Shown: positions 42,552 through 49,114 of the stretch, piece after piece
Layout of the letters: each line of letters starts with the position of its first letter
How positions within the stretch are numbered: position 1 is the stretch's first letter
Origin: Xanthobacteraceae bacterium
GTDB lineage: Bacteria > Pseudomonadota > Alphaproteobacteria > Rhizobiales > Xanthobacteraceae
Assembly (NCBI GenBank): GCA_029266425.1
Contig: JAQSWY010000035.1
Span: 1-49,114 of the forward strand
Reading direction: 5' to 3'
Length of the DNA stretch: 49,114 nt
Position numbers and translations under genes: made by a program
Notes under the pieces: model-generated
The model's input: only the letters and a program-made list of their open reading frames with translations
Database searches by the model: none
What the model was told of the DNA's origin: nothing

Positions 42552-43970
42552 TCAGATATGGATCACGCGTCCATAGGCGGACAGCACGCTCTCGTGCATC
42601 GTCTCAGAAAGCGTCGGGTGCGGGAAGACGGCGTGGATCAGCTCTTCCTCGGTGGTCTCCAGATTCATGGCGATCATGAAGCCCTGGATCAGCTCGGTGA
42701 CCTCGGCGCCGATCAAATGGGCGCCGAGCAATTGGCCGGTCTTGGCGTCGAAGATGGTCTTGACCAGTCCGTCCGGCTCGCCGAGCGCGATCGCCTTGCC
42801 ATTGCCGATGAAGGGGAAGCGGCCGATCTTCAACTCGTAACCGGCTTCCTTGGCCCTCTTCTCGGTCAGGCCGACCGAGGCGATCTGCGGGTTGCAATAG
42901 GTGCAGCCCGGGATCTTCAGCTTGTCCATCGGATGGGTGTGCAGGCCGGCGATGGTCTCGACGCAGATGACACCCTCATGCTCGGCCTTGTGCGCCAGCA
43001 TGGGCGGGCCGGCGACATCGCCGATGGCGTAGACGCCGGGGACATTGGTGCGGCCAAGGCCGTCAATGACGACGCAGCCGCGATCGGTCTTCACGCCGAG
43101 CGCCTCGAGCCCGAGATTCTCGATATTGCCGACGACGCCGACCGCCGAGATCAGCGTCTCCGCGGTGAAGGTCTCGGTCTTGCCGTCGGCGGTCTCGACC
43201 GTCGCGGTGACGCTGTTGGCGGCCTTCGCCACCTTCGAGACCTTGGCGCCGGTGAGAATCTTGATGCCCTGCTTCTCGAAGCGCTTGCGGGCGAGGCCGG
43301 CAATCTCCTCGTCCTCGGCGGGCAGGATCTGCGGCAGCAATTCGACGACGGTCACCTCCGCGCCCAGGGTGCGGTAGAAGGAGGCGAACTCGATGCCGAT
43401 GGCGCCCGAGCCCATCACAAGCAGGGATTTCGGCATAGAGGGCGGGTTCAGCGCCTCGAAATAGGTCCAGATCTGCTTGCCGTCGGGTTCGATGCCAGGG
43501 ATGGCGCGCGGGCGGGCGCCGGTGGCGATGATGACGTGCTTGGCGGTGTAGTCGCCGGCGGGCAGCGTGTTGCGCGGCGGGTTCTCGGCGCCCGTCACCG
43601 TGACCTTGCCTGGCGCGGTGAGCTTGGCCGAGCCCCAGATCACGTCGACCTTGTTCTTCTTGAGCAGACCGGCGACGCCGGCGCTGAGTTGAGCAGAGAC
43701 ACCGCGCGAGCGCTTCACCACCGCGGCGATGTCGAAGCCGGCCTTCTCGACGATGAGGCCGTAATCCTTGGCATGCGTCGCATAATGGAAGATCTCGGCC
43801 GAGCGCAGCAGCGCCTTGGCCGGGATGCAGCCCCAGTTCAGGCAGATGCCGCCGAGATAGGATTTCTCGACCACGGCAGTCTTCAGCCCCAGCTGCGCCG
43901 CACGGATCGCGGTGACGTAGCCGCCGGGGCCAGAGCCGATGATGAGGACGTCGTAATTGGTGTCGGCCAT
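42552..43970 (-). CDS. lpd: Dihydrolipoyl dehydrogenase (E3)
   Basis: This 472-residue FAD disulfide reductase re-oxidises the lipoyl groups of the pyruvate dehydrogenase complex with NAD+. It has IIGSGPGGYVTAIRAAQLG, the redox pair GGICLNWGCIPAKAL, a second GSGAIGIEFA dinucleotide loop, and the C-terminal HAVFPHPTLSE with the active-site His-Glu pair. ATG 43970 gives the standard N-terminus; the 44012 start would run through a dispersed repeat. Confidence 0.94.
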   Translation of the reverse strand: MADTNYDVLIIGSGPGGYVTAIRAAQLGLKTAVVEKSYLGGICLNWGCIPAKALLRSAEIFHYATHAKDYGLIVEKAGFDIAAVVKRSRGVSAQLSAGVAGLLKKNKVDVIWGSAKLTAPGKVTVTGAENPPRNTLPAGDYTAKHVIIATGARPRAIPGIEPDGKQIWTYFEALNPPSMPKSLLVMGSGAIGIEFASFYRTLGAEVTVVELLPQILPAEDEEIAGLARKRFEKQGIKILTGAKVSKVAKAANSVTATVETADGKTETFTAETLISAVGVVGNIENLGLEALGVKTDRGCVVIDGLGRTNVPGVYAIGDVAGPPMLAHKAEHEGVICVETIAGLHTHPMDKLKIPGCTYCNPQIASVGLTEKRAKEAGYELKIGRFPFIGNGKAIALGEPDGLVKTIFDAKTGQLLGAHLIGAEVTELIQGFMIAMNLETTEEELIHAVFPHPTLSETMHESVLSAYGRVIHI

Positions 43971-43978
43971 CTGGGTTG

Positions 43979-44080
43979 TTCCGTCATGCCCGGGCTCGTC
44001 CCGGGCATCCACGGCCCGACCAGCCTTTCAAACGACTTGGGAAAAGTGGCCGGGCCCAAGCCCGGCCATGGCAATGCTCT
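43979..44080. repeat. Paired palindromes between pdhC and lpd
   Basis: ATGCCCGGG/CCCGGGCAT (43986-43994 with 44000-44008) and TGGCCGGGC/GCCCGGCCA (44047-44055 with 44060-44068) are perfect 9-bp stems with 4-5 nt loops. The pattern is a well-known kind of dispersed repeat in Bradyrhizobium-like genomes. It may also slow transcription into lpd. Confidence 0.65.
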
Positions 44081-44084
44081 GGCT

Positions 44085-45461
44085 TTAGACCAGCATCGAC
44101 ATCGGCTTTTCGATGATCTGCTTGAAGGCGCCGATCAGCGTCGCGCCCATGGCGCCGTCGAGCACTCGGTGATCGCAGGTCAGCGTCACCGTCATCATGG
44201 TGGCTACCGCCAGCTCGCCCTTCTTCACCACCGCCCGCTGCTCGCTGGCACCGACCGCGAGGATCGTCGCATGCGGCGGATTGATCACGGCAGTGAAGTC
44301 CTTGATGCCGAACATGCCGAGGTTCGAGATAGCGGTGGAGCCGCCCTGATACTCGTGCGGCGCCAGCTTCTTGTTGCGGGCGCGCGCGGCGAAGTCGCGG
44401 GTCTCGTTGGAGATCGCGGAGAGCGTCTTGGCCTCGGCCTTGCGGATGATCGGGGTCAGCAAGCCCTTGCCGCCGTCGATCGCCACCGCGACGCCAATGT
44501 CGGAGTGCTTGAGGCGCAGATAGCGGTCCTCGGCCCAGACCTGGTTCGCTTCCGGCACCTGCTGGAAGGCGAGTGCGAACGCCTTGATGACGAAGTCATT
44601 GACTGAGAGCTTATAAGCCGGCTTACCATCCTTCTCCGGCGCCGCCTTGTTCAGCTCCTCGCGCAGCTTCATCAGCGCGTCGAGGTCACAATCGACGGTG
44701 AGATAGAAGTTCGGGATCGAGGTCTTCGATTCCGTCATGCGCTTGGCGATGACGCGGCGCATCGAATCGAGCGGGACCTCTTCATAGGTGCCCGGCTCGT
44801 AGAAGGCCTTGGTCTGATCGGCCGTGAGACCCGACGGCGCGGATACCGGCGAAGGCTTCGCGGCTGCCGGAGCCGCGCTCGGCGCGGGAGCCGCGGCAAT
44901 TGCGGGGCCGCCGGCCTTGGCGCCGGCGATGTCGGCGGCGACGACGCGGCCGTGCGGGCCGGAACCCTTCACCGTGGAGACATCGATGCCCGCTTCCTTC
45001 GCCAGACGGCGGGCCAGCGGCGAGGAGAAGACGCGCTCGCCGGCGTGGCCATTGCCGGCCTTGGCGGCAGAAGCTGGCGCGGGCGCCGCCGCCGGAGCGG
45101 GGGCAGCGGCCGTGGCCGTGGCCGGCTCGGCGGCCCTAGGCGCTTCCGCCTTCGGGGCCTCGGCCGGCTTCGGCGCCGACGCGGCAGCGCCGCCGGCGGC
45201 CACCGCCTTGGCATCCTCGGTGCCGGTGGCGAGCACGGCGATGAGCTGGTTCACCGGCACATCCTGGGCGCCCTCGGGCACCACGATCCTCGCCAGCGTG
45301 CCCTCGTCGATCGCTTCGACCTCCATCGTCGCCTTGTCGGTCTCGATCTCGGCAATGACGTCACCGGGGGCGACCTTGTCGCCCTCCTTCTTCAGCCATT
45401 TGGCGAGGTTGCCCTTCTCCATGGTAGGAGAGAGGGCCGGCATCAATATCTCGATCGGCAT
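44085..45461 (-). CDS. pdhC: Pyruvate dehydrogenase E2 (dihydrolipoyl acetyltransferase)
   Basis: This 458-residue protein has one N-terminal lipoyl domain (lysine in [11 protein letters not shown], about residue 43), an Ala/Pro-rich linker (about 85-135), a peripheral-subunit-binding domain (VFSSPLARRLAKEAGIDV, about 145-175), a second linker and the acetyltransferase core with DHRVLDGAMG near the C-terminus. It forms the core of the complex. It lies 15 nt downstream of pdhB. Confidence 0.95.
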   Translation of the reverse strand: MPIEILMPALSPTMEKGNLAKWLKKEGDKVAPGDVIAEIETDKATMEVEAIDEGTLARIVVPEGAQDVPVNQLIAVLATGTEDAKAVAAGGAAASAPKPAEAPKAEAPRAAEPATATAAAPAPAAAPAPASAAKAGNGHAGERVFSSPLARRLAKEAGIDVSTVKGSGPHGRVVAADIAGAKAGGPAIAAAPAPSAAPAAAKPSPVSAPSGLTADQTKAFYEPGTYEEVPLDSMRRVIAKRMTESKTSIPNFYLTVDCDLDALMKLREELNKAAPEKDGKPAYKLSVNDFVIKAFALAFQQVPEANQVWAEDRYLRLKHSDIGVAVAIDGGKGLLTPIIRKAEAKTLSAISNETRDFAARARNKKLAPHEYQGGSTAISNLGMFGIKDFTAVINPPHATILAVGASEQRAVVKKGELAVATMMTVTLTCDHRVLDGAMGATLIGAFKQIIEKPMSMLV

Positions 45462-45476
45462 GGACGATCTCCGGCC

Positions 45477-46895
45477 TCAGCGATAGGTGACCGCCCGCGC
45501 GGCATCGACCACCTCCTGCACGGAGGGGAGCGCGAGCTTTTCGAGATTGGCGGCGTACGGCATAGGCACGTCCTTGCCGGTCACGCGCAGCACCGGGGCG
45601 TCGAGATAATCGAACGCCTGCTCCATCAGCCGGGCGACGATCTCCGAGCCGACGCCCGACTGGCCCCAGCCCTCCTCCACGGTGACGCAGCGCCCGGTCT
45701 TCTTCACCGAGGCGATGATGGTCTCGATGTCCATCGGCCGGATGGTGCGCAGATCGATGACTTCGGCCTCGATGCCGAGCTTGGCGAGTTCCTCGGCGGC
45801 TTTCAGCGCGTAGTTCATGCCGATCGACCAGGCGACCAGCGTGACGTCCTTGCCGGGCCGGGCGATCTTGGCCTTGCCGAGCGGGACGATGAAGTCGTCG
45901 AGCTTCGGCACCGGCGAGGCGTGACCGTAGAGGATCTCGTTCTCGAGGAAGATCACCGGGTTGGGATCGCGGATCGCCGCCTTGAGCAGACCCTTGGCGT
46001 CGGCGGCGGTATAGGGCGCCACCACCTTGAGGCCGGGGATGTGGCTGTACCAGGCGGTGTAGTCCTGGCTGTGCTGCGCCGCGACGCGGGCGGCAGCGCC
46101 GTTGGGGCCGCGGAACACGATGGAGCACTGGATCTGGCCGCCGGACATATAGAGCGTCTTGGCGGCGGAGTTGATGATCTGGTCGATCGCCTGCATGGCG
46201 AAATTGAAGGTCATGAACTCGACGATGGGCTTCAGCCCGGCCATCGCCGCGCCGACGCCGACACCGGCAAAGCCATGCTCGGTGATCGGGGTGTCGATCA
46301 CCCGGCGGGCGCCGAATTCCTGTAGCAATCCTTGGGTGATCTTGTAGGCGCCCTGATACTCGGCGACCTCCTCGCCCATGACGAAGACATCGCCGTCGCG
46401 ACGCATCTCCTCGGCCATGGCGTCACGCAGCGCCTCGCGCATGGTCTGCGAGACCATTTCGGTGCCTTCCGGCACATCGGGCTCCGGCAGCACGTCAGGC
46501 TGCGGCGGGGCGGCGACGGCCGAAACCGCAGGAGCCTTGGGCGCTTCCAGCGGGCGGGCGTCGGGCGGCGAGGATTCCGCTATTTTCTCGGACACCGCCG
46601 GGGCGGGAGCCGAAGCGGGAGCCGCGCCATTGGTCAGCGCCGCGGCGCTCTCGCCGTCGCCGAGGATCACGGCGATGGGGGTATTGACGGCGACGTCCTG
46701 GGTGCCTTCCGGGATCAGAATCTTGCCGAGCGTGCCTTCATCGACCGCCTCCACCTCCATGGTGGCCTTGTCGGTCTCGATCTCAGCGATGACGTCGCCG
46801 GACTTAACGGCGTCGCCTTCCTTCTTGATCCATTTGGCGAGATTGCCCTTCTCCATGGTCGGAGACAGGGCGGGCATCAGAATTTCGGTCGGCAT
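45477..46895 (-). CDS. pdhB: Pyruvate dehydrogenase E1 beta with N-terminal lipoyl domain
   Basis: This 472-residue subunit starts with its own lipoyl domain ([20 protein letters not shown], lysine in [11 protein letters not shown]), then a Pro/Ala linker (about 85-145) and the E1 beta transketolase-like domain ([31 protein letters not shown]). A lipoylated E1 beta is known in alphaproteobacteria. The ATG at 46895 is preferred over 46955, which would overlap the upstream gene. Confidence 0.95.
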   Translation of the reverse strand: MPTEILMPALSPTMEKGNLAKWIKKEGDAVKSGDVIAEIETDKATMEVEAVDEGTLGKILIPEGTQDVAVNTPIAVILGDGESAAALTNGAAPASAPAPAVSEKIAESSPPDARPLEAPKAPAVSAVAAPPQPDVLPEPDVPEGTEMVSQTMREALRDAMAEEMRRDGDVFVMGEEVAEYQGAYKITQGLLQEFGARRVIDTPITEHGFAGVGVGAAMAGLKPIVEFMTFNFAMQAIDQIINSAAKTLYMSGGQIQCSIVFRGPNGAAARVAAQHSQDYTAWYSHIPGLKVVAPYTAADAKGLLKAAIRDPNPVIFLENEILYGHASPVPKLDDFIVPLGKAKIARPGKDVTLVAWSIGMNYALKAAEELAKLGIEAEVIDLRTIRPMDIETIIASVKKTGRCVTVEEGWGQSGVGSEIVARLMEQAFDYLDAPVLRVTGKDVPMPYAANLEKLALPSVQEVVDAARAVTYR

Positions 46896-46923
46896 GGCGG
46901 CGTTCCCTCGAGAAGATCGCGCG

Positions 46924-47244
46924 TCACTGAACGGTCTGCGCCGGCGGCGGCACAAACGTCAGATTGCTATAGACGGCCGCGGAACCCGCGACGACGAGAA
47001 TGGCGGCGAAGAAGCCGACCATCATTTTATTGAGGAGCGTCGCCTTGTCCGTGGCGACGCCCGAGAGCTGGCGGGCGCCGAAGGGCCAGGCGACGAGCCG
47101 GGCAAAGGTCGAAGGCCCGGCGGGCGTGCCGCCGGCGCGGCTCGCTTTGACGACATCAAAGCCGGTCTTGACCGCGAATACCCACAGGACGACCGCGGCG
47201 GAGCCACCGGCGACCAACAGGGCGAAGAACAGCTCGACCAGCAT
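46924..47244 (-). CDS. Small membrane protein inside the pdh operon
   Basis: This 106-residue protein has two membrane helices (about 2-24 and 74-95) and a basic loop between them ([19 protein letters not shown]). I recognise no family. It is 17 nt downstream of pdhA and 28 nt upstream of pdhB, on the same strand, so it is almost certainly co-transcribed. The function is unknown. Confidence 0.7.
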   Translation of the reverse strand: MLVELFFALLVAGGSAAVVLWVFAVKTGFDVVKASRAGGTPAGPSTFARLVAWPFGARQLSGVATDKATLLNKMMVGFFAAILVVAGSAAVYSNLTFVPPPAQTVQ

Positions 47245-47261
47245 GAAGCCGCCCTCGCCCG

Positions 47262-48338
47262 TCAGCGCAGGATATCGGTGTAGAGTTCGGAAACGTCAGG
47301 CTCGGGATCGTGGGTGGCGAAATCGGCCGCCGCATTCATGACGTCACGGATCTCGGCGTCGATGGCCTTCAATTCGTCCTCGCCGGCCCAGTTCCTCTCG
47401 ATCAGACGGGCACGCACCTGCTCGATCGGGTCATGCTCGGTGCGCATCTTCTGGACCTCCTCCTTCGACCGGTACTTGGCCGGGTCGGACATGGAGTGGC
47501 CGCGATAGCGGTAGGTGAGCATTTCGAGGATGTAGGGCCCCTTGCCGGAGCGGGCATATTCCACGGCGCGCTCGCCGGCCGCCTTGACGGCGCGCACATC
47601 CATGCCGTCCACCTGCTCGCCGGGGATGTTGAAGGAGGCACCGCGCTTGGAAAAGTCGGTCTGCGCCGAGGCGCGGTTCACCGACGTGCCCATGGCGTAC
47701 TTGTTGTTCTCGATGATGTAGACCACGGGGAGCTTCCACAGCTCCGCCATGTTGAAGCTCTCATAGACCTGGCCCTGGTTCGCGGCGCCATCGCCGAAAT
47801 AGGTCAGGCATACTCCGCCATTGTCGCGGTAATGATTGGCGAAGGCGAGACCGGTGCCGAGCGATACCTGGGCGCCGACGATGCCGTGACCGCCGAAGAA
47901 GCCCTTCTCGATGCTGAACATGTGCATCGAGCCGCCCTTGCCCTTGGAATAGCCGCCGCGACGTCCCGTGAGCTCGGCCATGACCCCCTTGGGGTCCATG
48001 CCGCAGGCCAGCATGTGGCCGTGGTCGCGGTAGCCGGTGATGACCTGGTCGCCGGGCTTCAGCGCCAGCTGCATGCCGACGACGACCGCTTCCTGGCCGA
48101 TATAGAGGTGGCAGAAGCCGCCGATGAGGCCCATGCCGTACATCTGGCCGGCCTTCTCCTCGAAGCGGCGGATTTCCAGCATCTGGCGATAGGCGTCGAG
48201 CTCCTGCTCCTTGTTGAAGGCGGGCGGCTCCTCGGAGCGGCGTGCCGCCGAGCGGACGCTGGTCGGCTTTGCGGGTCCCTTGGTGGAACTCCTGGTGGCG
48301 ACGTTCCTCGCGGGCGATTTCTTCGCGGCGACGGCCAT
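47262..48338 (-). CDS. pdhA: Pyruvate dehydrogenase E1 alpha
   Basis: This 358-residue TPP-dependent subunit decarboxylates pyruvate with PdhB. It has FCHLYIGQEAVVVGMQ, the TPP motif GDGAANQGQVYESFNMAELW followed by ENN, and YRYRGHSMSDPAKYR, the phosphorylation-loop-like region. The N-terminal 40 residues are basic and Lys/Ser/Ala-rich. It is the first gene of the operon and is preceded by a 200-bp AT-rich region that contains two matching dyads. Confidence 0.95.
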   Translation of the reverse strand: MAVAAKKSPARNVATRSSTKGPAKPTSVRSAARRSEEPPAFNKEQELDAYRQMLEIRRFEEKAGQMYGMGLIGGFCHLYIGQEAVVVGMQLALKPGDQVITGYRDHGHMLACGMDPKGVMAELTGRRGGYSKGKGGSMHMFSIEKGFFGGHGIVGAQVSLGTGLAFANHYRDNGGVCLTYFGDGAANQGQVYESFNMAELWKLPVVYIIENNKYAMGTSVNRASAQTDFSKRGASFNIPGEQVDGMDVRAVKAAGERAVEYARSGKGPYILEMLTYRYRGHSMSDPAKYRSKEEVQKMRTEHDPIEQVRARLIERNWAGEDELKAIDAEIRDVMNAAADFATHDPEPDVSELYTDILR

Positions 48339-48458
48339 GACCCCTCCTCGGCTCGTTTCCGAATTGAGAGGTTCATAGCCTATGTCACGACGTCGCGCTA
48401 CGCCGCCAACGCAATGGTGCAGCGCACAACATGCTGTAGGCGCAATGGTTTCACCAAT

Positions 48459-48505
48459 TTAACTAGATGTGAGTTAATCTAGCTGTTTAACTTCAAGCAA
48501 GTTAA
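48459..48505. promoter_or_regulatory. Two tandem dyads TTAACT-N7-AGTTAA upstream of pdhA
   Basis: The dyads lie at 48459-48477 and 48487-48505, 28 bp centre to centre. Both have perfect 6-bp arms and a 7-bp spacer, while the spacers differ in sequence. They stand about 120-170 nt before the pdhA start in an AT-rich intergenic stretch. This looks like a tandem operator for one regulator; the regulator is unknown. Confidence 0.5.
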
Positions 48506-48544
48506 TATGCACATGTCGCGCAAACGTCATCGCCGGGAAAAATC

Positions 48545-48880
48545 TCAATGCAGACGGCTGCTTGAGTGGCCTTGCCGGAGCATGACGAGGTCCTTCGGAT
48601 TGACCAGATTGAGCAACGAGCGGGCCTCTTCATCGAGGATATCGGCATCGATCCGGCTGGGGTCGAGCAGGCTGACTTTCGACTCCAGCGCCTCGCGCTG
48701 TGTGCGCAGCGCACCAAGCTCCTCGCTCAGCGCCGTGTGCTGCTGCTCGAAACTGCGTTTTGCGATCAGGCCGTACTGGCCATTATAGCCTTGCACGGCG
48801 AAATAGCCGATCAACGCGGCCGCTCCGAGATGCAGGACGATGGTCTGGAAAATGGTGCGCCGGCGGGTGCGTGTCATCAT
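48545..48880 (-). CDS. FtsB/DivIC-like septum formation initiator
   Basis: This 111-residue bitopic protein has one membrane helix (about 12-30) and a periplasmic coiled coil (about 45-75, LSEELGALRTQREALESKVSLL), then DILDEEARSLLNLVNP, the layout of FtsB/DivIC division proteins. Such genes often sit just upstream of pdhA in Rhizobiales. ATG 48880 or 48877 is the start; a TTG at 48889 is possible. Confidence 0.8.
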   Translation of the reverse strand: MMTRTRRRTIFQTIVLHLGAAALIGYFAVQGYNGQYGLIAKRSFEQQHTALSEELGALRTQREALESKVSLLDPSRIDADILDEEARSLLNLVNPKDLVMLRQGHSSSRLH

Positions 48881-48939
48881 GGGAATCAAGCTTAACCATG
48901 CGCGGTTGAGGCTCGGTTAACCGTGATGGGGCGGCGCTC

Positions 48940-49114
48940 GGCTTCAGCCTCCTTCGACGCTCGCTTACGCTCGCACCTCAGGGTGAGGTCGTTCTTGTAA
49001 TAGAACAATAGGACCTCATCCTTTAAGCAGAGAGGAGCGGCGTCGGGTAGATTGTCCGACGCGGCATGGGCAGGCAGGTCGTCACATCCTGGGGCCGTTG
49101 AGCCCGCACCTCAG
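48940..49114. repeat. Degenerate dispersed repeat at the window edge
   Basis: GGTGAGGTC (48982-48990) and GACCTCATC (49012-49020) are near-inverted arms around an inner GTTCT/AGAAC stem (48991-48995 with 49002-49006). CACCTCAGGG and GAGGAGCGGCG flanks resemble a repeat often seen after genes in Rhizobiales. No gene is visible from 48881 to the end. Confidence 0.5.

Noticed and set aside
48459..48505. CtrA binding sites upstream of pdhA
   Set aside because: The TTAA words are 11, 9 and 11 bp apart; the CtrA motif needs 7. The dyad TTAACT-N7-AGTTAA describes the sites better.

Overview
The window is GC-rich (roughly two-thirds G+C), densely coding DNA from an alphaproteobacterial chromosome. 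Gene content and order (rlpA-dac-tmk-holB-metG-tatD; dusB-ntrBC-ntrYX-trkA-hfq-hflX; fused ispDF-pncC-coq10-lipA-lpd-pdhCBA-ftsB) point to Hyphomicrobiales (Rhizobiales), perhaps near Xanthobacteraceae. That placement is inference from synteny, codon use and the type of dispersed palindromes; no search was run.

Region 1 (1-7600): a BA14K-type secreted protein, a lipoprotein of the glucose/sorbosone dehydrogenase family, and a convergent five-gene minus-strand operon for an aa3-type terminal oxidase. The operon runs subunit II with a C-terminal cytochrome c, a fused subunit I+III, a small membrane protein, a CtaG-like assembly factor and a membrane-anchored tri-haem cytochrome c. Most of its junctions are 4-bp ATGA overlaps.

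Region 2 (7700-12600): small exported or hypothetical proteins (PRC-barrel, DUF1236, Gly/Asn/Pro-rich, Tyr-rich), two strong hairpins, one IS481-family insertion sequence with recognisable terminal repeats, a DUF2188-like gene ending at the IS border, and tRNA-Ser(UGA).

Region 3 (12.8-25.3 kb): housekeeping genes. RlpA, a DD-carboxypeptidase homologue that has lost the catalytic SxxK lysine, thymidylate kinase, DNA polymerase III delta', MetRS, TatD and an MBL-fold hydrolase run on the plus strand. A membrane diguanylate cyclase, MazG, a nucleoside deoxyribosyltransferase-like protein and hfq-hflX follow.

Region 4 (25.4-38.7 kb): a minus-strand locus for D-amino-acid transaminase, the Trk potassium system (trkA-trkH) and nitrogen regulation (dusB-ntrB-ntrC, ntrY-ntrX). 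A divergent LysR regulator/class A beta-lactamase pair interrupts the order between ntrX and trkA.

Region 5 (39-49.1 kb): fused IspDF, PncC, Coq10-like protein, lipoyl synthase, GlsB-like membrane protein, the pyruvate dehydrogenase complex (pdhA, small membrane protein, pdhB, pdhC, lpd) and an FtsB/DivIC-like protein. LipA makes the lipoyl groups carried by PdhB and PdhC. Two identical-spacing dyads (TTAACT-N7-AGTTAA) lie upstream of pdhA. Dispersed palindromic repeats sit between several operons.

No CRISPR array, prophage or obvious large defence system is visible. The observations most worth following are the degenerate DD-carboxypeptidase, the tandem pdhA operator candidate, the oxidase with altered K-channel residues, and the beta-lactamase module inside the ntr/trk locus.
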